A stretch of DNA of 64,000 nt. Source: Rhodococcus sp. P-2. Lineage in GTDB: Bacteria; Actinomycetota; Actinomycetes; Mycobacteriales; Mycobacteriaceae. Where the stretch lies: contig NZ_CP066779.1 of the NCBI RefSeq assembly GCF_016598535.1, positions 2,728,001-2,792,000 of the forward strand. Reading direction: 5' to 3'. Numbering within the stretch: position 1 is the stretch's first letter; every line of letters begins with the position of its first letter. Shown piece after piece: positions 37,101 to 44,891 of the stretch. Under the pieces are notes generated by a model. The model worked only from the letters and a program-made list of their open reading frames with translations, was not told where the DNA came from and searched no databases. The translations under genes and the position numbers were made by a program.

Positions 37101-39684
37101 GAGGTCAGTGTTGAGCGCACTCCAGGTTGACGGAGATATTCATGGAAGCCTTACTAATGAACAGATCAATGCACTCAAGGAGAGCATCCCTGTTGCTTCG
37201 TTCTCGAAAATGTTGAGCGAGTACGAAGCGAGCACCGCGAAGCTCACCCAGTGGTTTGACGAGGATCGCCGGCCAGAACTGTGCGAAGACTTCCGTGACT
37301 TCCGGGCGGCAGCCAATCTCATTGACGACTTCCAAAAACACATGGAAGAAACAGAAGACTGGTTCGACCTTGAGAGAGCCCTCGCGGACATCGAAGCGGT
37401 CGGGCTTGGAGACGACGCTCGATATGCGCAGAGTCGAGAGATTCCCGACTTCGAAGTCGAAAATTTCTTCCGAGCCAGCGTGTACCGCTCCTGGCTTGAC
37501 CGCCAAATTCAAAACGATTCACGGTTGCGCGAAACCGATAGTGGAGTGCGCGATGAGCAAGTCCGGGAATTCCGTGATCTTGACGAGAAACTTTCGGACG
37601 CAGCGGTGGCAAGGATCATCGACGCGGGCGCAACTCGGAGGCCTAGGTCTACTTCGGGGCAGACTCGTATTATTACTAATGAGGCAGGGAAGAAGCGTAA
37701 GCATATCGCCGTTCGGGACCTCATTGGTAGAGCCCGCGATGCCATCCTCGCCGTGCACCCGTGTTTCATGATGAGCCCCCTGGCGGTGAGTCAGTATCTC
37801 CCGCCAGAAAGGCTCTTCGACGTCGTCATTTTCGACGAAGCCAGTCAGGTGCTACCCGCGGACGCAATCAACTGTGTCTATCGCGGAATGTCCCTTATCG
37901 CAGCAGGTGACCAAAAACAGTTACCCCCGACTTCCTTCTTCACGAAAGTCTCCGACGATCTCGACGAAGATAGCGATGAAGACGTCGCCACCGACTTTGA
38001 ATCGCTCCTTGAACTCATGAAGTCAAGCGGATCGTTTACCTCGCAATCACTCAAATGGCACTACCGGAGCCGCCACGAAAGCCTGATTGCGTACTCGAAC
38101 GCATCGTTCTACGATTCTCGGCTAATTACCTTCCCAGGTGCGCTCAGTGAGAGCCCCGATGCAGGCGTTCGATTCTTCAAAGTCCCCGGTATCTACCGTC
38201 GCTCCGCTGGTGCGGACAACCCTATTGAAGCCAAGCATGTCGCCGACCGTGTCATGCACCATTTCACTACCCGCCCTGACGAGACACTCGGGGTAGTCGC
38301 ATTCTCCACGAAACAGCGTGATGCCATAGAAAACGCCCTCGAACTTGCGCGCAGTAAACATCCCGATCTCGATGGCTATTTCGAGGAAGATCGTCTCCGC
38401 GGCTTCTTCGTCAAGAGTCTGGAAGAAGTGCAGGGCGACGAGCGAGACGTGATCATCTTTTCGATCGGATACGGACCGGACGAAAATGGCCGAACTTATA
38501 AGAATTTCGGGCCGGTCGGTCGGGAGGGCGGAGAGCGGCGACTCAATGTTGCCGTTACTAGGGCGAAGGCGCTGATCGAGGTTGTGACCTCGATGAGCGC
38601 CTCAGATATTGGTGAGGTCAACAGTACCGGCGCACGTCACCTTCGTAGATATCTCGACTTCGCCGAGCGTGGACAAGCTGCACTCGAGCTCGAACTCGGC
38701 CCTGCGGGCCTTGATACGGATTCCCCCTTTGAAGATGCGGTCGTGTCGTACGTCCGCAGCCTCGGGTTTGACGTTCAACCCCAAGTAGGTGCCGCAGGCT
38801 ACAGGATCGACATCGGAGTGAAGCATCCAAATCAGCCGGGGGCCTTCATGCTCGGCATCGAATGTGATGGGGCGATGTACCATTCCAGCCGAGCTGCCCG
38901 CGATCGGGATCGATTGCGGCACCAGGTGCTTGAGGGACTCGGGTGGCACCTTCACCACATCTGGGGAACCGCGTGGTACCGCCACCCGAATCGTGAGAAA
39001 GAGCGTTTGAGTCAGGTTCTCGAAGAGTTCGCTTCGCGACCAGCGATTGGGCGGATAACTGTGGGGCCGGGTGCACCTCTAAAGCCGCAAACTTATCTTG
39101 GGGCGACGGTCGAGGTCGTTCGACGAATTCTGGAAGAAAAACCGTCCTGGGCCGAGGACTACAGGGTTGCACGGGTGAAACATATTTCACCGGATATTGA
39201 TCTGAGCAGTTCGTCCAATGCGCGGAGAATCAGCTCTTTCGTCGAAGAAATTGCTTCCGCTGAAGCTCCGCTGCATTTCAGCGTGCTGGAGCAGCGGCTT
39301 CGTGAGCACAGCTCATACGGGCGGATTGGAGCACGAATACGGCAAACCCTGCGACAAGCGGTGCAGTTCGCTGAAGTCCACTTTCAGGACGACTACATTC
39401 GTCTTCAAGGGAGCGAGCTGAGTAGGGTACGTCGCGGAACGGATGAGTTCATGCGGACAGCCGAACAAGTGCCTGACGAAGAGCTGCGCCTCGCAGTCAG
39501 GCTTTCTGTGAGCGATGCTGTTGGAATCACACGCCCCGAGTTGCTAGCGCGAGTTGTCAGTGTGTTCGGATGGCGGCGTACCGGTGCAGACATCCGTAGC
39601 CGGGTTGAGCGTTCCATTGACGCGCTACTCCAAGACGGTGTGATTGAGGATGCTGGTGCCGGCCTGCGACTTAAGGTCAGCTGA
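34180..39684 (+). CDS. Giant DUF4011 / SF1 helicase / Vsr-like nuclease / DUF3320 protein
   Basis: Up to 1834 aa. The TTG at 34180 is possible, but TTG 34219 (TDQKVSAAIKQWREAL) or GTG 34234 fit homologues' starts better. Order: DUF4011 region (WREALVSLTATNRLLNYRP); Walker A GPPGTGKSQTIANI (about 331-344); a long mostly helical insert of about 880 residues; Walker B VVIFDEASQVLP (about 1220); GDQKQLPPTSF; QGDERDVIIFSIGYG (about 1419) and NVAVTRAKA (about 1456). Then an MTES_1575/Vsr-type nuclease (SPFEDAVVSYV, IDIGV, GIECDGAMYHSS, ARDRDRLR; about 1513-1600) and DUF3320 (about 1683-1728). Helicase-nucleases of this layout occur in defence islands and have been reported as antiphage genes. Lower GC than the flanks by eye. 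Cytoplasmic, probably acting on invading DNA. Confidence 0.9.
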   Translation: MSVDEVRDEGGESLTDQKVSAAIKQWREALVSLTATNRLLNYRPTRASTIEFSRHSASEAYYMVASGGKTFTVGTRPAEPSSDDGSAELERAVLTQLPDFDFESYPDHLFTDKTQRDVDRILRNLAGRSKREFLDKGLRTLYVALGELRWKEGSGDERRSPLLLMPAELDSLGPRERMYLEFSDDDIAVNPALALRVSEEHGLILPSAEDVRKTLETEGMDRVLVLFCEIAWPPGWEIRDFAALGTFMFAKEAMYQDLLEHEKEISESVLVQALSGGISPDASPFVFEPHNDESIDEAAPPETVALVLDADASQRAAVQAAVEGRSFVLDGPPGTGKSQTIANIIGALIERGKTVLFVSEKAVALDVVRDRLTERELDPFLFELHSSKVARKEVATRLGQALQSEPVPRRGMTPVVIAQLQETRAALTRYVVAANETRSPLEESFHYVLGLFERVRSEREGPGFAGDPDALSPGQLATIEKAIKRVARRWVLHLQGSRAVWFGLIRREVSPVLLEDISSILRRLGQVLDETRTVRSAFDLVAFDDLGRASALLESWHKAPEFQDDSWLDQDDFGALTAAVEVYERVTANHAQAAIAVKEALGAGWEQVPRITVDELPELDVDLLEVPGVSLMSTGATIVSASEAIAESSACLEALRVRSEALAAHSGAQVPHTLDEVRSLQTALNICLSEYAPPAEWLYESQSLAAARTAFTVTRAAQHALDLAEREASPFFTEKLLTSDLVSIEQLSTTTVGFFRRFSSDHKVLRQALSEISPVKWQQALSELPRARTWVDAHQAYAACFPEAQRALGLLFSEDRSTDWNRIERIIENASAASTVHFQSRSLTECILSDIASQLTAKEYLNSSEEAFTSWESKYGVWAAKHESRGETFQTLRQRLADRSSRIHAFVQIVKAQAEHLDPEATLDSHLNAALARSRWETTAEAVRAGATCLRSFSVDVHKSDIDAETARRKLDWARSVLSALQVDGDIHGSLTNEQINALKESIPVASFSKMLSEYEASTAKLTQWFDEDRRPELCEDFRDFRAAANLIDDFQKHMEETEDWFDLERALADIEAVGLGDDARYAQSREIPDFEVENFFRASVYRSWLDRQIQNDSRLRETDSGVRDEQVREFRDLDEKLSDAAVARIIDAGATRRPRSTSGQTRIITNEAGKKRKHIAVRDLIGRARDAILAVHPCFMMSPLAVSQYLPPERLFDVVIFDEASQVLPADAINCVYRGMSLIAAGDQKQLPPTSFFTKVSDDLDEDSDEDVATDFESLLELMKSSGSFTSQSLKWHYRSRHESLIAYSNASFYDSRLITFPGALSESPDAGVRFFKVPGIYRRSAGADNPIEAKHVADRVMHHFTTRPDETLGVVAFSTKQRDAIENALELARSKHPDLDGYFEEDRLRGFFVKSLEEVQGDERDVIIFSIGYGPDENGRTYKNFGPVGREGGERRLNVAVTRAKALIEVVTSMSASDIGEVNSTGARHLRRYLDFAERGQAALELELGPAGLDTDSPFEDAVVSYVRSLGFDVQPQVGAAGYRIDIGVKHPNQPGAFMLGIECDGAMYHSSRAARDRDRLRHQVLEGLGWHLHHIWGTAWYRHPNREKERLSQVLEEFASRPAIGRITVGPGAPLKPQTYLGATVEVVRRILEEKPSWAEDYRVARVKHISPDIDLSSSSNARRISSFVEEIASAEAPLHFSVLEQRLREHSSYGRIGARIRQTLRQAVQFAEVHFQDDYIRLQGSELSRVRRGTDEFMRTAEQVPDEELRLAVRLSVSDAVGITRPELLARVVSVFGWRRTGADIRSRVERSIDALLQDGVIEDAGAGLRLKVS

Positions 39685-40332
39685 CCTGGGAAACTCGAAG
39701 CTACGCGTTCACCGGCTTCAGGCCGGGCTCTCCCGTCGAACGACACATGATTAGGTTTGGCCTGAGAAGAGTCGCCGAGGACTCCGACAGCTAAAAAAGA
39801 TCGACCAAGTTTGGGACGAGGGCGCCCATGATCTGACTCCGGACTGGGGAAGGCAGTATTCATCCAGGCTCATACGAAGTTCAAAAGGCATATACGAATA
39901 TGACGACTTGGTAGGGGTGAGAGCCCCAGCGAAGAGCTTCGAATCCACACCACATCGCAGACCCTCTCCAGCATCGATGACTTCTCGATGTCTTCGAGTT
40001 GGCAGATACCCAGGCGCTCGGCGAGATCACTGCCTGGTCCACACGACGCGCCTGCGAGTGTGCAGAGATAGACCAGTGTGATTGGGTTGCAGAACTTTTA
40101 GCACTTGTTGACGGGGGCATGATGCTGCCTCGTCGACGCAGCATCATGCCCTTCATCTCGATCCAGGACGGAATCAGACTCATCCAACATCCCTACCGTG
40201 AGGTCAGTAATTGCGGCGTGGCCCGTCCACTTCGTTGATGTTCAAACGCACACCCAAACCTTCTCACATCCGAAAACTGCTGCACTCCAAGCAGCTTGGC
40301 AACGCTCTACCGCTACCTGTGAAATTTCTGCC
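39685..40332. other. Gene-free stretch with a long palindrome
   Basis: About 650 bp after the helicase gene. Short ORFs here lack SDs and family features. The only clear element is the 14-bp inverted repeat at 40115-40151. Confidence 0.4.
40115..40151. repeat. Perfect 14-bp inverted repeat
   Basis: GGGCATGATGCTGC (40115-40128) and GCAGCATCATGCCC (40138-40151), spacer 9 nt. No T-run on either side, so it is not a standard terminator. Could be a protein-binding site, an RNA hairpin or a mobile-element end. Confidence 0.75.
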
Positions 40333-40521
40333 GTGCACCATTTCTGGATAGTTGTCCTTGTATTCGGTGGTCTCGTTGTTGGTTTCTTGATTTTCGCCTT
40401 CGGCTATGAAAAGTGGACAACCTCCAAGATGATTCGCGAGTGCCGTGCCAGGAACGAAAGACTGCTTGCCCACCAGAAAGGATGCAGCTTGGAACTTACG
40501 CAAACGAACAAGAGCCGATAA
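40333..40521 (+). CDS. Possible small single-pass membrane protein
   Basis: 62 aa from the GTG at 40333: HHFWIVVLVFGGLVVGFLIF is a clear membrane segment, followed by FGYEKWTTSKMIRECRARNE and a basic, polar tail. The same frame is open back to 40198 (107 aa total), but that extension is not hydrophobic and no SD was found for either start. It lies between the helicase and mcrC on the opposite strand to mcrC. It could be an accessory effector of the defence genes or spurious; not recognised. Confidence 0.35.
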   Translation: MHHFWIVVLVFGGLVVGFLIFAFGYEKWTTSKMIRECRARNERLLAHQKGCSLELTQTNKSR

Positions 40522-40893
40522 CTTAGATTCTGTCAATCTTTCGATGAAAGATACAGCACTGCAACGAACTACGCAGTAAACGGTGCATCGTCAGTATTGA
40601 GTGGCGGCGTCGCTAGCATAGGGAGAGCGGCCGTCCTGCAGCCTCGGCCGCAGCGATGCACTCTTCGACCGCGGCGACGTTCAAGTTCTCCTCGATCCCG
40701 ATACGGATCGCGGCAGCGATGGCGCGAGTGCGACCCGCGAGCCCTCGAACGTCAGCGAGTGGGCTGGCGATGTTGCGGCGGCGTCGGTGTTGGACCAGCC
40801 CAACCGCGAGATGACACCGGACACCACGTAGATGTTCCGAAAACGTCTCAGTGAAGCGGAAAATCGAGACGGCTTGACTGCCTATCCTTTCGT
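40522..40893 (-). other. Stretch with a possible decayed minus-strand coding remnant
   Basis: About 370 bp downstream of mcrC. On the minus strand one frame ending near 40611 reads GRTRAIAAAIRIGIEENLNV then AAVEECIAAAEAAG, which looks like real protein. The upstream part is in another frame (SRLGWSNTDAAATSPAHSL). This suggests a frameshifted fragment of a lost gene. Family not recognised. Confidence 0.3.
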
Positions 40894-42162
40894 TTAACGT
40901 TCAATAGCGAGCTGTGGTGGGGTTCCCGGCTTGTTTGCTTTCAGGAGGATGTCCGCGATCATCGAAGCTCTTTCCTGATCGCCATCAGAGCGGCGGTAGC
41001 GGAACAATGAAAACCCGATTGTAATCAGATGCTGTGGCGTTCCGCCGAAGCCTGACACGTCATAGTAGATAGCCGCTTGATCCCCGGGATAGACGAGTAC
41101 TGCAATTGGTGAACCGACCGCGCTTGCGGTCGCTAGGGTTTGATGCACGTGACTCTCGTTTGGGAGGTTGCCCGGGATTGTGTATTTGCACTCGAATGAT
41201 GCTGCGACCTTGCTATCTCGGAGTATCAGTCCATCAGGTTCGACACCAAGCTTCTTCTGGCCTCCGATGGATAACAGTGGATAGTTCTGCTTTGGCGCAT
41301 AGCCCCACCCCTGACCTGTTGATTCGAGTGCTCTCAGTGCCCGAGTGAGCGCAGTTTCCAACAACGGCCACGGTTCGACGGCGACCTCCACACCCACTGC
41401 GCGGCCGGGGTCCCCGATGACGGAGCGGTTGCGAAGCAAAGCCGATGCAATGTCCCAAGCAGGTTGGTACTTGCCCCATTGAGGAGGGAGGGAGCGCAAC
41501 GCAACGTGAGGTGGAACATAGGAAGGAGTAGGTTGTCCGGGAACTATCGCGGTTTGTAGTCTCCGCAGCCGCGCCGCGAGTTGACCATTTTCCGCCGCCC
41601 GTCCCAGCAACCCGGCAACTATGGATAGACCGCGCGCAAAATCATTCCCGCTAGTGAGGTGATCACGAGTGAGGGGGAATCGCGCAGGGTTGAGAAGTGC
41701 GGTACGTATCCATTCGGTGACATTCAGTTTGCCATCGAGTTTACGATCACGGACATTGACCTGCTCATACGCCAATATCGGGCCATCACTTTGCAACGCG
41801 ATATCCAGTCTTCGCGCATATTCGAGCGCTAAGGCACCAGATAGAGCACGGCGGGCGGACGGCTCCGAGCGTCGCGACCCGGTCACAGTCATACGGGTAC
41901 TTGGTTCGAGTAGATCTACGACCGCTTGCGACCAGTCTTGTCCAACAGTCGTTTTGGGTTCGACATCGACAATCGAATCATTCGGCAGACGGAACGATCC
42001 GACGATATTTCTGAGTGTGACATTATTTCCGTCGACTTTAATTTGTGGTAGGCGGGGTCGAAGTTGTTCGCGTAGCGTTCTTTCTACTCGACTCAGTTCA
42101 GTCTGTATCTCGTGGGAAACTGGCTGAGTGAGGTTTTCGACGAACTGGAGTCTTTCAGCCAC
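40894..42162 (-). CDS. McrC-like restriction nuclease subunit
   Basis: 422 aa, GTG start three bases after the mcrB-like stop, so translationally coupled. The N-terminal half has a beta-rich McrC-type domain (LRNIVGSFRLPNDSIVDVEPK, about residues 50-70). The C-terminal half carries a PD-(D/E)xK nuclease core: VEPDGLILRD, then ASFECKYT (about 308-330), and a following conserved helix HVHQTLATA. It would cut DNA once recruited and activated by the McrB-like GTPase. It lies in an operon with an adenine methylase, unlike stand-alone E. coli McrBC, which has no methylase partner. Named mcrC by family, not by proven specificity. Confidence 0.88.
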   Translation of the reverse strand: MAERLQFVENLTQPVSHEIQTELSRVERTLREQLRPRLPQIKVDGNNVTLRNIVGSFRLPNDSIVDVEPKTTVGQDWSQAVVDLLEPSTRMTVTGSRRSEPSARRALSGALALEYARRLDIALQSDGPILAYEQVNVRDRKLDGKLNVTEWIRTALLNPARFPLTRDHLTSGNDFARGLSIVAGLLGRAAENGQLAARLRRLQTAIVPGQPTPSYVPPHVALRSLPPQWGKYQPAWDIASALLRNRSVIGDPGRAVGVEVAVEPWPLLETALTRALRALESTGQGWGYAPKQNYPLLSIGGQKKLGVEPDGLILRDSKVAASFECKYTIPGNLPNESHVHQTLATASAVGSPIAVLVYPGDQAAIYYDVSGFGGTPQHLITIGFSLFRYRRSDGDQERASMIADILLKANKPGTPPQLAIER

Positions 42163-42165
42163 TCG

Positions 42166-43893
42166 TCACAGCCCGGCTTGGCGTCGCAGCTCAATGAACG
42201 CTGTATGTAGTGGCAGGTCGGACAGCGGGTGCAGATGTAAGCGATCTGCACCGAAGGTGCCCAGCTCGGTGTCGGCCTTCTGCCAGCGTGCGGCGGTAGC
42301 ATCTGGTACTGGCGTCGAGGCAGTACCAGCGCGCAGGATGGCCGCCAGCGCTCCGTCGTCGTCCTGGAGGGATAGTCGCAGTGTGGGGACCACACGGTAG
42401 TCGAACGCCGCGATGAGAGAGATGAGCGCTTTCTCTACTGTCTGGCCCGCCACATGCCATAGGTGCGACTGGCCGAGTCGAAAGTCAGGTCCGAGCACTG
42501 CATCAATCCGAACATTGAGCGCTTTCAATAGCACGACCGACAATTGCCCGACGTGTTCCAATGTCCATGTCTCAAGCGTCGACGTGAGGTCTACGGTGTC
42601 GTCAGAGCCGAGATGCTGGGCCAACGCGTCGTAATCAGGTGGCATTTCGTAGATGCTGAACCGGCGCCGTAGTGCGGCATCGAGGGGCGCCACCGAACGA
42701 TCCGAAGTATTCATGGCTGCAACGATCCACAACGTCTCTGGAAGGGTGAACCGCGCCGAAACCGTGGTGGAGCCCCCCACCGCGAATTCGCTGGGCACAT
42801 CTATTCCAAGATCTCCGTACGGCAGATCGACGAAGGCCCGCCCCCGCTTGTCCTTGTCGATCAAGGCAAGCGTGTCACCAAGTATTGCAGCAGCATTGCC
42901 ACGATTGAATTCATCGAGGACAAGCAATGCCCGGTTACCGTCGGCGGACGCGTAGTGGGCCAGGTTAATCAGTGGTCCGGTCGATACACGGATGCCAACA
43001 CCTTCGCCTGTGGGGTGCGGCAGCAATCCAAGGACGAGGTCACTATATGTATAGCTCGGGTGGAGGACGACGCTACGTGTCTTCCCCATAGGGGGTTCTT
43101 CTGTTTCCTGCCAGGCATCGTGGTGGAGATCGGGGTCGAACAGAATCCCGCGCCCTGGATTTTCGATGAAGTCGACGAGTTGTTCGAGGAGGACAGTTTT
43201 TCCTGTGCCGGGAGGTCCCATGAGCAGCAGTGCGGGGTTTTCTTCGAGCCGTTCCACCATCGATGTTATTGCCGGAGTCATGACTGCGGCGTGGCTGTCC
43301 ACCGTTAACCATTTGAAGGTGCGGTTTGGTGTCGCAGCCTCCACGAGTTGGCGCACAGGCACCGGTAGCAATGCGACGTCGGCAAAGGTGAGATCTGGCG
43401 TGGGGTTGTCCAGATATACCCGTGTGTGCACGATGTTGGTCTCATCTTTGAGTTTGACTGCGACGAGATACGGTTGAACACCGCTGGCAATGAGTGCTTC
43501 AAGTTGCTGGTCAGCTTCTGCGCTGGTGGTTGCGGCAGGATTTCCAGGGATCGTTTCAGGTCCGTCGCTGGTGGGCGTCGGAGTCATCTTCCACGCGGGC
43601 GGTGCGCCCTTAGTTTTTAGCCAGGCCAGGTGGGGGCGGTCGGATGATTCGAACTCCACGGATCCATCGATGGATCCACCAGGCCAACGATAGTCGATCT
43701 GGGTGGCTTTGCTGCCAGCGTCAGTGCGCGGGAACATCTGTTCGAGCACTTCCTTGAAGGCCCCGTCTTGAATCAGCTGGATATAGTCCTTGGTGTACCC
43801 GCCGCCATCTTCGACGTCTCGCCCGTATACAGCTTTGTGTGTTGTTTTCCCGTAGAAAACAACGAATACGGCTTCCACAGGGCGATAAGCCAA
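42166..43893 (-). CDS. McrB-like AAA+ NTPase, restriction subunit
   Basis: 575 aa, TTG start with SD GGAAGG, 4 bp after the methylase stop. The N-terminal about 200 residues (VEAVFVVFYGKTTHKAVYG ...) do not resemble the methylcytosine-binding DUF3578 domain of E. coli McrB and probably set target specificity. AAA+ domain: Walker A LLMGPPGTGKT (about 219-229), Walker B LLVLDEFNRGN (about 320-330), and the McrB signature MNTSDRSVAPLDAALRRRF (about 394-412). Expected to form a GTP-hydrolysing ring that drives the McrC-like nuclease. A large SD-coupled operon unit with the D12 methylase. Confidence 0.9.
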   Translation of the reverse strand: MAYRPVEAVFVVFYGKTTHKAVYGRDVEDGGGYTKDYIQLIQDGAFKEVLEQMFPRTDAGSKATQIDYRWPGGSIDGSVEFESSDRPHLAWLKTKGAPPAWKMTPTPTSDGPETIPGNPAATTSAEADQQLEALIASGVQPYLVAVKLKDETNIVHTRVYLDNPTPDLTFADVALLPVPVRQLVEAATPNRTFKWLTVDSHAAVMTPAITSMVERLEENPALLLMGPPGTGKTVLLEQLVDFIENPGRGILFDPDLHHDAWQETEEPPMGKTRSVVLHPSYTYSDLVLGLLPHPTGEGVGIRVSTGPLINLAHYASADGNRALLVLDEFNRGNAAAILGDTLALIDKDKRGRAFVDLPYGDLGIDVPSEFAVGGSTTVSARFTLPETLWIVAAMNTSDRSVAPLDAALRRRFSIYEMPPDYDALAQHLGSDDTVDLTSTLETWTLEHVGQLSVVLLKALNVRIDAVLGPDFRLGQSHLWHVAGQTVEKALISLIAAFDYRVVPTLRLSLQDDDGALAAILRAGTASTPVPDATAARWQKADTELGTFGADRLHLHPLSDLPLHTAFIELRRQAGL

Positions 43894-43897
43894 TGCT

Positions 43898-44833
43898 CTA
43901 CCTTCCGATGATGATGGCCTCTGGAGACCGTTTAGCCTCGACGCTGCGCTTGTTCTGTGCTGCTACCGATCGATGAGTGGTGAACGAGACGATATCGGCT
44001 TGCGGAAATAGGTTGCGCACGGCATCGGTATCACGGTTCGACATCACCCAGCGAACACCGCGGGAGGTCAGTTGGGAGCACAGCTCGGCAAGCTCTTCCA
44101 AGTCAGCTTGTCCGAACACTTTGGCGGTGTACTTGTTGAATTTCGAGGTAGGTTCCTTCTCGCCGGGATTGGTGAAGACTGGAAGATACGGCGGATCGAG
44201 GTAGACAAAGTCGTCGGTCTCGGCGCGTTCGAGGGCATCGCGGAAGTCTTCGTGCCGCACATCGGCGATGCTCAACACATTTTTGAGGGTGGTTAGTCGC
44301 TCATCATCAAAGTTGCGGAACGGACGGTTCCCCCACGGCGCGTTCATGGCCCCCGTCTTACTGTTCTCGCGCCAGAGGTGGTTCCAACTTGTGGCGTTCA
44401 GGTACAGAAACCGGGCCGCCTGTTCAATTGAGCTTTCAGGTTTGGTGGCGCGGACGGTGTAGTAGAACTCCTGTGAGTCGTTCTGTTCGTACCAATCGAG
44501 CAGCGGCCGGAGTTCGTCATGGCTGTCCCGGACAGCGTTCCAGGCATGGATCAAATGCCCGTTCAAGTCCGCCAAGTGAGCTCGTGCGCCGATGCGTTCC
44601 CTGACGGCGAAAAACATTGCCCCCCCACCAAGGAACGGCTCGTGATAGTTCGCAAACGACGCAGGTACATAGGGCAAAATCTTTGGTAACAGCCTTGTTT
44701 TCCCACCTGCCCACCGTACGAAGGGCTTCAACGGCGGCGGAGCCTGAGCAGGCACAGCAGGCTCGGTAGTGCGGGTAATGACAGTCCTCCGTCGTGTCCG
44801 ACACCCGACGTGGGTGTCACTGGCTAGTGTCAT
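43898..44833 (-). CDS. D12-class (Dam-like) adenine-N6 DNA methylase
   Basis: 311 aa from the ATG at 44833; the frame is open to 44956 but would overlap the divergent methylase gene. Motif X/I are [17 protein letters not shown] and [11 protein letters not shown]; motif IV is VYLDPPYLP (DPPY), followed by a Dam-type [11 protein letters not shown] segment and a C-terminal [20 protein letters not shown] stretch. The order (FxGxG before DPPY) marks alpha-class MTases such as Dam. It transfers methyl from SAM to adenine in a specific site. First gene of the methylase-mcrB-mcrC operon. It should protect host sites from the nuclease. Confidence 0.92.
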   Translation of the reverse strand: MTLASDTHVGCRTRRRTVITRTTEPAVPAQAPPPLKPFVRWAGGKTRLLPKILPYVPASFANYHEPFLGGGAMFFAVRERIGARAHLADLNGHLIHAWNAVRDSHDELRPLLDWYEQNDSQEFYYTVRATKPESSIEQAARFLYLNATSWNHLWRENSKTGAMNAPWGNRPFRNFDDERLTTLKNVLSIADVRHEDFRDALERAETDDFVYLDPPYLPVFTNPGEKEPTSKFNKYTAKVFGQADLEELAELCSQLTSRGVRWVMSNRDTDAVRNLFPQADIVSFTTHRSVAAQNKRSVEAKRSPEAIIIGR

Positions 44834-44891
44834 CCTATTGCTGGATGGTTGTCGAGGAACGACGGCCAGTGTTGTATCAAGGAGTAGCGAC

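Noticed and set aside
40597..40854. 85-aa plus-strand ORF
   Set aside because: Arg/Ser-rich composition typical of antisense frames; the opposite strand looks more protein-like.
44769..44891. Longer N-terminus of the Mod-like methylase from 44769
   Set aside because: It overlaps the start of the divergent D12 methylase and has no SD, while ATG 44892 has AAGGAG.
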